Shown: one piece after another, positions 59,195 through 64,000 of the stretch | How the letters are laid out: every line of letters starts with the position of its first letter | Numbering within the stretch: the first letter of the stretch is position 1 | Source of the DNA: Gemmatimonadota bacterium | GTDB taxonomy: Bacteria > Gemmatimonadota > Gemmatimonadetes > Longimicrobiales > Gaopeijiaceae | Assembly: GCA_022822325.1 (NCBI GenBank) | Contig: JAJEBW010000045.1 | Coordinates: 20,338 to 84,337 of the forward strand | Reading direction: 5' to 3' | Length of the DNA stretch: 64,000 bases | The notes under the pieces: generated by a model | What the model saw: the letters and a program-made list of their open reading frames with translations, nothing else | The model's database searches: none | What the model was told of the DNA's origin: nothing | Position numbers and translations under genes: made by a program

Positions 59195-60055
59195 GTGGCG
59201 CAGGCACGCGAAGTCCTGAGGCGGATCAAGTCCGTCCGCAACACCCGCAAGATCACGCGGACGATGGAGTTGGTGGCGACCTCGAAGCTGCGGCGCGCGA
59301 TGGACCGGATGGCGGCGGCCCGGCCCTATGGCGACGCGCTGGACGAGTTGTTGCGAAGCCTGCGGGCGCCCGGCCTCGAACAGGAGCATCCGTTGCTGCG
59401 CCAACCGGCGGCGATCCGTCGTGTGGCCGTGTTGCTCCTTACGGCAAACCGCGGTTTCTGCGGGGCCTTCAACGCCAATCTGATTCGCGAGGCGCGATCG
59501 AAGATTGAGGCTCTGCAGGCGGAAGGGGTCGAAGCCGAACTCCACATCGCCGGGAAGAAGGGTCTGACCTACTTCGAGTTTCGGGGTCAGCCCGTCGCGC
59601 GCGCGAACACCGAAATCGGCGACCGTCCCACCCCGGAAGACGCCGAGGATCTGGTCGGACCGCTCCGGGACGCCTTCGAGGCGGAGGAGATCGACGCGGT
59701 GGAGATGATCAGTTCGGAGTTCCGTTCGGCCATGTCCACACCGCCCCGGATTCGGCGGATTCTACCGGTGGTTCCCCGCACGGACGCACGGTCGGTCGAT
59801 GGCTTTATCGTGTCTCCGCCGCCCGCCGAACTGGTGGGCCGCATCCTGCCCCGGTATCTCGGCAGCGTCGTGTATCGGGCGTTGGTCGAGAACGCGGCCG
59901 GAGAGCAGGGAGCTCGTCGCGCCGCCATGAAGAGCGCCACCGACAATGCGGGAGAGATGATCGAGAATCTCACCCGGAGCTACAATCGCGCGCGCCAGGC
60001 GCAGATCACCCAGGAGATCGCCGAGATCGTGGGCGGCGCGGCCGCGCTCGAGTGA
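59195..60055 (+). CDS. atpG: ATP synthase F1 subunit gamma
   Basis: 286 residues. Central shaft. N-terminal RRIKSVRNTRKITRTMELVA and C-terminal SATDNAGEMIENLTRSYNRARQAQITQEI form the coiled coil; TANRGFCGAFNANL is the gamma signature. The GTG start immediately abuts the atpA stop. Confidence 0.96.
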   Translation: MAQAREVLRRIKSVRNTRKITRTMELVATSKLRRAMDRMAAARPYGDALDELLRSLRAPGLEQEHPLLRQPAAIRRVAVLLLTANRGFCGAFNANLIREARSKIEALQAEGVEAELHIAGKKGLTYFEFRGQPVARANTEIGDRPTPEDAEDLVGPLRDAFEAEEIDAVEMISSEFRSAMSTPPRIRRILPVVPRTDARSVDGFIVSPPPAELVGRILPRYLGSVVYRALVENAAGEQGARRAAMKSATDNAGEMIENLTRSYNRARQAQITQEIAEIVGGAAALE

Positions 60056-60082
60056 TTCAAATCCCGTTGGAGCCGGATTCCC

Positions 60083-60108
60083 CATCCCCAGTCAACATCC
60101 CCAGTCAA
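60083..60108 (+). repeat. Perfect 13-bp tandem duplication in the atpG-atpD gap
   Basis: CATCCCCAGTCAA occurs twice in a row (60083-60095 and 60096-60108) in the 111-nt gap before atpD. Confidence 0.8.
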
Positions 60109-60163
60109 GCAGTGTCCCATCGAGCGAAAGATTGCGCCGCCACCCCGCGGCCGGAGAGAATGA

Positions 60164-61606
<1,443 letters not shown>

Positions 61607-61612
61607 CCGGCG

Positions 61613-61876
61613 ATGGCTGCGTCGATGAAGCTGCGGGTTGTGACGCCGGCGAAAGTGGTCTTCGACGGCGAGGCGCGATCGGTCGTGGCGCCGGCCTGGG
61701 ATGGCCGCGTCGGCATCCTTCCCCACCACGCTCCCTTCCTCACTCTGCTGGGAACCGGTTCGCTGGATGTCGATCCGGGAGATGCGGCCGCTTCGTCCTT
61801 CGAGCTTTCCGGGGGCGTGATGAAGGTGGAGGCCAACGAAATCGTGGTTCTTGCGGACCGCGTCGGCCCGGCCTGA
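61613..61876 (+). CDS. atpC: ATP synthase F1 subunit epsilon, short form
   Basis: 87 residues. It contains only the N-terminal beta-sandwich (KLRVVTPAKVVFDGEARSVVAPAWDGRVGILPHHAPFLTLL). The C-terminal two-helix domain that inhibits ATP hydrolysis in many bacteria is missing. Short epsilon subunits occur in FCB bacteria, so this is probably natural. It starts 6 nt after atpD and ends the operon. Confidence 0.92.
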   Translation: MAASMKLRVVTPAKVVFDGEARSVVAPAWDGRVGILPHHAPFLTLLGTGSLDVDPGDAAASSFELSGGVMKVEANEIVVLADRVGPA

Positions 61877-61925
61877 CCCCCGCCCGTCTGCCATCTCCGG
61901 CCCACCTGTCCTCCATGATCCCGCC

Positions 61926-62792
61926 ATGCGCATTGACCTTCACATGCACAGCACCGCGTCGGATGGGCGGATGTCGCCCAGGGAGGTCGTGGAGCGCGCC
62001 GTGGCCGGAGGACTGGACGTCATCGCTCTCACGGACCACGACAACGCCCGCGGGGTGCGTTCGGCCCAGGAGGCCGCCGCCGGTCGCATTCGCGTGATCC
62101 CCGGGGTGGAGCTGAGCTCGCGCTGGCAGGGCCAGTCCATCCATGTGCTCGGCTACTTCGTGGATCCGGAAGCAGCGCCGCTGACCGGTCACTACCGGCT
62201 TCTCCGGGAGCGGAGGCGCGATCGGATGGCCGCAATGGTAGCCCGCCTGTGCGCGACGGGGGTTCGAGTCACGATGCGGGAGGTGGATGCCCAGCGGCAC
62301 GACCACCGGGTTCCCCACACCCGGCCGCACCTCGCAAGGGCCCTGGTCGCCGCCGGGCATGCGAAAAGTTCGGGGGAAGCATTTGACCGATATATTGGAA
62401 ACGACTCGCCGGGACACATTCTGGTGGAATCGCCGACGCCCGAGGAGGTCATCGGGACGGTGCTCGCCGCCGGCGGGGTGCCGGTGTGGGCGCATCCTCC
62501 GGTGGCGCTGCTGGATGAACTGTTGCCGCCGATGGTCGATGCGGGGCTGAAGGGTCTGGAGGTCTATCGTTCCTGGCCAACCGAAGTGCGCGACCTGGTG
62601 TTGGCCGAGGCGCGGCGCTGGGGACTGCTCAAGACGGGGGGATCGGACTGGCACGGTCGCCGGAGCGATCCGCCCCTGGGAACCTTCGCGGTTTCGAAGG
62701 ACGCGCTGAGCGAATTCCTGGCGCTGGCGGGGTCGCAGTGTGCGAGGAAGCGGAGGGACTCCCTGGCCGCCGAGAAGCCCCGCTCCGTTTGA
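61926..62792 (+). CDS. PHP-domain phosphoesterase (RNase AM/TrpH-like)
   Basis: 288 residues from ATG 61926. Metal-binding PHP motifs: DLHMHSTASDG (4-14), ALTDHDN, PGVELSS, HTRPHLARAL and GSDWHG. The family includes 3',5'-nucleotide phosphatases and the 5'-3' exonuclease RNase AM (YciV/TrpH), which trims rRNA 5' ends in E. coli. Its position directly before a 23S rRNA gene is therefore suggestive. A longer reading from 61851 overlaps atpC and lacks similarity. Confidence 0.87.
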   Translation: MRIDLHMHSTASDGRMSPREVVERAVAGGLDVIALTDHDNARGVRSAQEAAAGRIRVIPGVELSSRWQGQSIHVLGYFVDPEAAPLTGHYRLLRERRRDRMAAMVARLCATGVRVTMREVDAQRHDHRVPHTRPHLARALVAAGHAKSSGEAFDRYIGNDSPGHILVESPTPEEVIGTVLAAGGVPVWAHPPVALLDELLPPMVDAGLKGLEVYRSWPTEVRDLVLAEARRWGLLKTGGSDWHGRRSDPPLGTFAVSKDALSEFLALAGSQCARKRRDSLAAEKPRSV

Positions 62793-62806
62793 TCCCGGGG
62801 TCTGGG

Positions 62807-62834
62807 TTGACTTCCTCCGAAATTTGACTACCTT
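62807..62834 (+). promoter_or_regulatory. Promoter candidate for the 23S rRNA gene
   Basis: TTGACT (62807-62812), a 16-bp spacer and TACCTT (62829-62834), followed by TTAAAT. A second TTGACT (62824-62829) lies just downstream. This is the most AT-rich stretch in the neighbourhood. Confidence 0.5.
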
Positions 62835-62907
62835 TTAAATCTTTCCGCTCACCGTCGTTCTGCGACATCGGCCCGGACGGGTCGGGATGCTGCGACGAGC
62901 GAGCGAC

Positions 62908-62921
62908 GATTCTTGAAAATC
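62908..62921 (+). promoter_or_regulatory. boxA-like antitermination site in the rRNA leader
   Basis: GATTCTTGAAAATC resembles the boxA element (TCTTTGAAAA-type) found in rRNA leaders, where Nus factors bind. It lies about 75 nt downstream of the promoter candidate and 205 nt before the mature 23S end. Based on pattern only. Confidence 0.35.
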
Positions 62922-63126
62922 AGGGTAGAAGGAAGCATCAGAGCCTTAGGTCGCTCTGCCGCTCGCCCGGAACCGATCTTCGCATGGAGATTGATGGGTG
63001 GAGTGGCCGAGCGTGTGTTGTAGGAAAGGCGACGGTGGACGAGCCCGAACGAACTGCGACCCGGGTCCGCGAAATGCCCGACGGTAGAAGTCGGCTGCGC
63101 GGGGGTGGGTCAGGGAAGGGAGGGCT

Positions 63127-64000
63127 GGTCAAGCGAGAAAGTGCACACGGCGGATGCCCTGGCACAGACCGGCGACGAAGGACGTGGCAAGCTGCGAAAA
63201 TCCTCGGGGAGCTGCAAGCAAGCATCGATCCGGGGGTGTCCGAATGGGGAAACCCGGCGGGAGTCGATCCCGTCACCCTGCGGGGGGCCAACCCAGAGAA
63301 CTGAAACATCTAAGTATCTGGAGGAAAAGAAATCAAGCGAGATTCCCGGAGTAGCGGCGAGCGAAATGGGAAGAGCCCAAACCTGGTTGGGGAGACCCGG
63401 CCGGGGGTTGTGGGGCCGTATCATCAGGCGAGGCGAAAGCATAGCGGAACGGTGCTGGAACGTACGACCGAAGAGGGTGAGAGTCCCGTATGCGAAATGC
63501 CGGTAGACGAGCCGATGCGGACCCCGAGTAGGCCGGGACACGTGAAACCCTGGCTGAATCCGGGAGGACCATCTTCCAAGGCTAAATACGAGTCTGTGAC
63601 CGATAGTGGAGAGTACCGTGAGGGAAAGGTGAAAAGAACGCCTGACGGCGAGTGAAACAGATCCTGAAACCGTGTGCATACAAGCGGTCGGAGCCCGGTC
63701 CGTCTCTTCGGATGACGGAGGCGGGTGACGGCGTGCCTTTTGCATTATGATCCGGCGAGTTACTCCTCATGCGCAAGGTTAAGGGCCTCAGGTCCGAAGC
63801 CGAAGCGAAAGCGAGTCTGAAGAGGGCGTCGAGTGCATGGGGGTAGACCCGAAACCGAGGCGATCTATCCATGGCCAGGGTGAAGCCGGGGTAACACCTG
63901 GTGGAGGCCCGAACCGTTGTGGGTTGAAAACTGCTCGGATGAGCTGTGGATAGGGGTGAAAGGCCAATCAAGCTCGGAGATAGCTGGTTCTCCCCGAAAT
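63127..64000 (+). rRNA. rrl: 23S ribosomal RNA, 5' part
   Basis: The sequence from GGTCAAGCGAG...CACACGGCGGATGCCCTGGC matches the 5' end of bacterial 23S rRNA. Later conserved blocks include CCGAATGGGGAAACCC, GGAGTAGCGGCGAGCGAAATGG and AGATAGCTGGTTCTCCCCGAAA at the window edge, roughly E. coli position 820. It is about 50 nt longer than E. coli over this interval. The gene continues beyond the window. Translated frames on both strands here are meaningless. Confidence 0.97.

Larger units (their letters stand above)
62793..63126. other. 334-bp leader region upstream of 23S rRNA
   Basis: No 16S 3' end, tRNA or protein gene is visible. It holds a promoter candidate (62807-62834), an AT-rich patch and a boxA-like sequence (62908-62921). 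The remainder is probably the 23S precursor leader. Confidence 0.6.

Noticed and set aside
62990..63070. A possible tRNA-Ser (GGAGTGGCCGAGCG resembles a D-arm)
   Set aside because: There is no T-arm with GGTTCGAATCC-type sequence, no matching acceptor strand and no anticodon stem.

Overview
The window is about 64 kb of very GC-rich, gene-dense chromosome from a Gram-negative bacterium. It carries an outer-membrane secretin, a SprA-like outer-membrane protein, several lipoproteins and a complete F-type ATP synthase operon. A SprA family protein, an AtpB with a long His-rich N-terminal extension, a short epsilon subunit and a 6-bladed-propeller lipoprotein together suggest the Fibrobacterota-Chlorobiota-Bacteroidota (FCB) superphylum, most likely a Gemmatimonadota-like lineage. 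That placement is inferred from gene content, not from a search. Almost all genes are housekeeping or cell-envelope genes. I saw no CRISPR array, prophage, insertion sequence or integrase other than the XerC-type recombinase.

Layout: (1) 1-6.9 kb: 3' part of a SprA-like gene, then a ComEA-like helix-hairpin-helix protein, PilT and PilC in one overlapping operon. (2) 7-13 kb: AGCS amino-acid symporter, DNA polymerase IV (opposite strand), superoxide dismutase, MarC, an M15/LysM cell-wall protein and a family-2 glycosyltransferase. (3) 13-15.4 kb: a lipoprotein fusing a beta-propeller to a formylglycine-generating-enzyme-like (SUMF1) domain. (4) 15.8-25 kb: a tightly overlapping type IV pilus operon (pilin, four minor pilin-like proteins, PilM, N, O, P, Q) followed by aroC and aroK. 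(5) 25-35 kb: topA, xerC, hslV, hslU, argF, gcvT and a sigma-54 activator with a degenerate receiver. (6) 35-46 kb, minus strand: tRNA-Leu(UAG), tig, clpP, clpX, lon, engB and a lipoprotein form one block; dnaK and htrA/degP form another. (7) 46-54 kb: nucleoside transporter, purine nucleoside phosphorylase, thiD, an SPOUT methyltransferase, prepilin peptidase, a gamma-carbonic-anhydrase-like protein with a zinc tail, a CNNM/CorC-type protein and a MoxR ATPase. (8) 54.5-61.9 kb: atpZ, an atpI-like gene and atpBEFHAGDC, then a PHP phosphoesterase. (9) 63.1 kb to the end: the 5' part of a 23S rRNA gene with no 16S or tRNA upstream.

The most connected theme is the type IV pilus: retraction ATPase and platform (4.6-6.9 kb), pilins and the alignment/secretin complex (15.8-23.2 kb) and the prepilin peptidase (50.4 kb). 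The first two clusters share a nearly identical, ungapped ~51-bp element just upstream of their first genes, which suggests common control. A second theme is protein quality control (HslVU, ClpXP, Lon, Tig, DnaK, HtrA). Other points to check are the 23S gene unlinked from 16S, EF-hand-like loops in both SprA and PilQ, and start-codon and spacing choices in the atp operon that track subunit stoichiometry.
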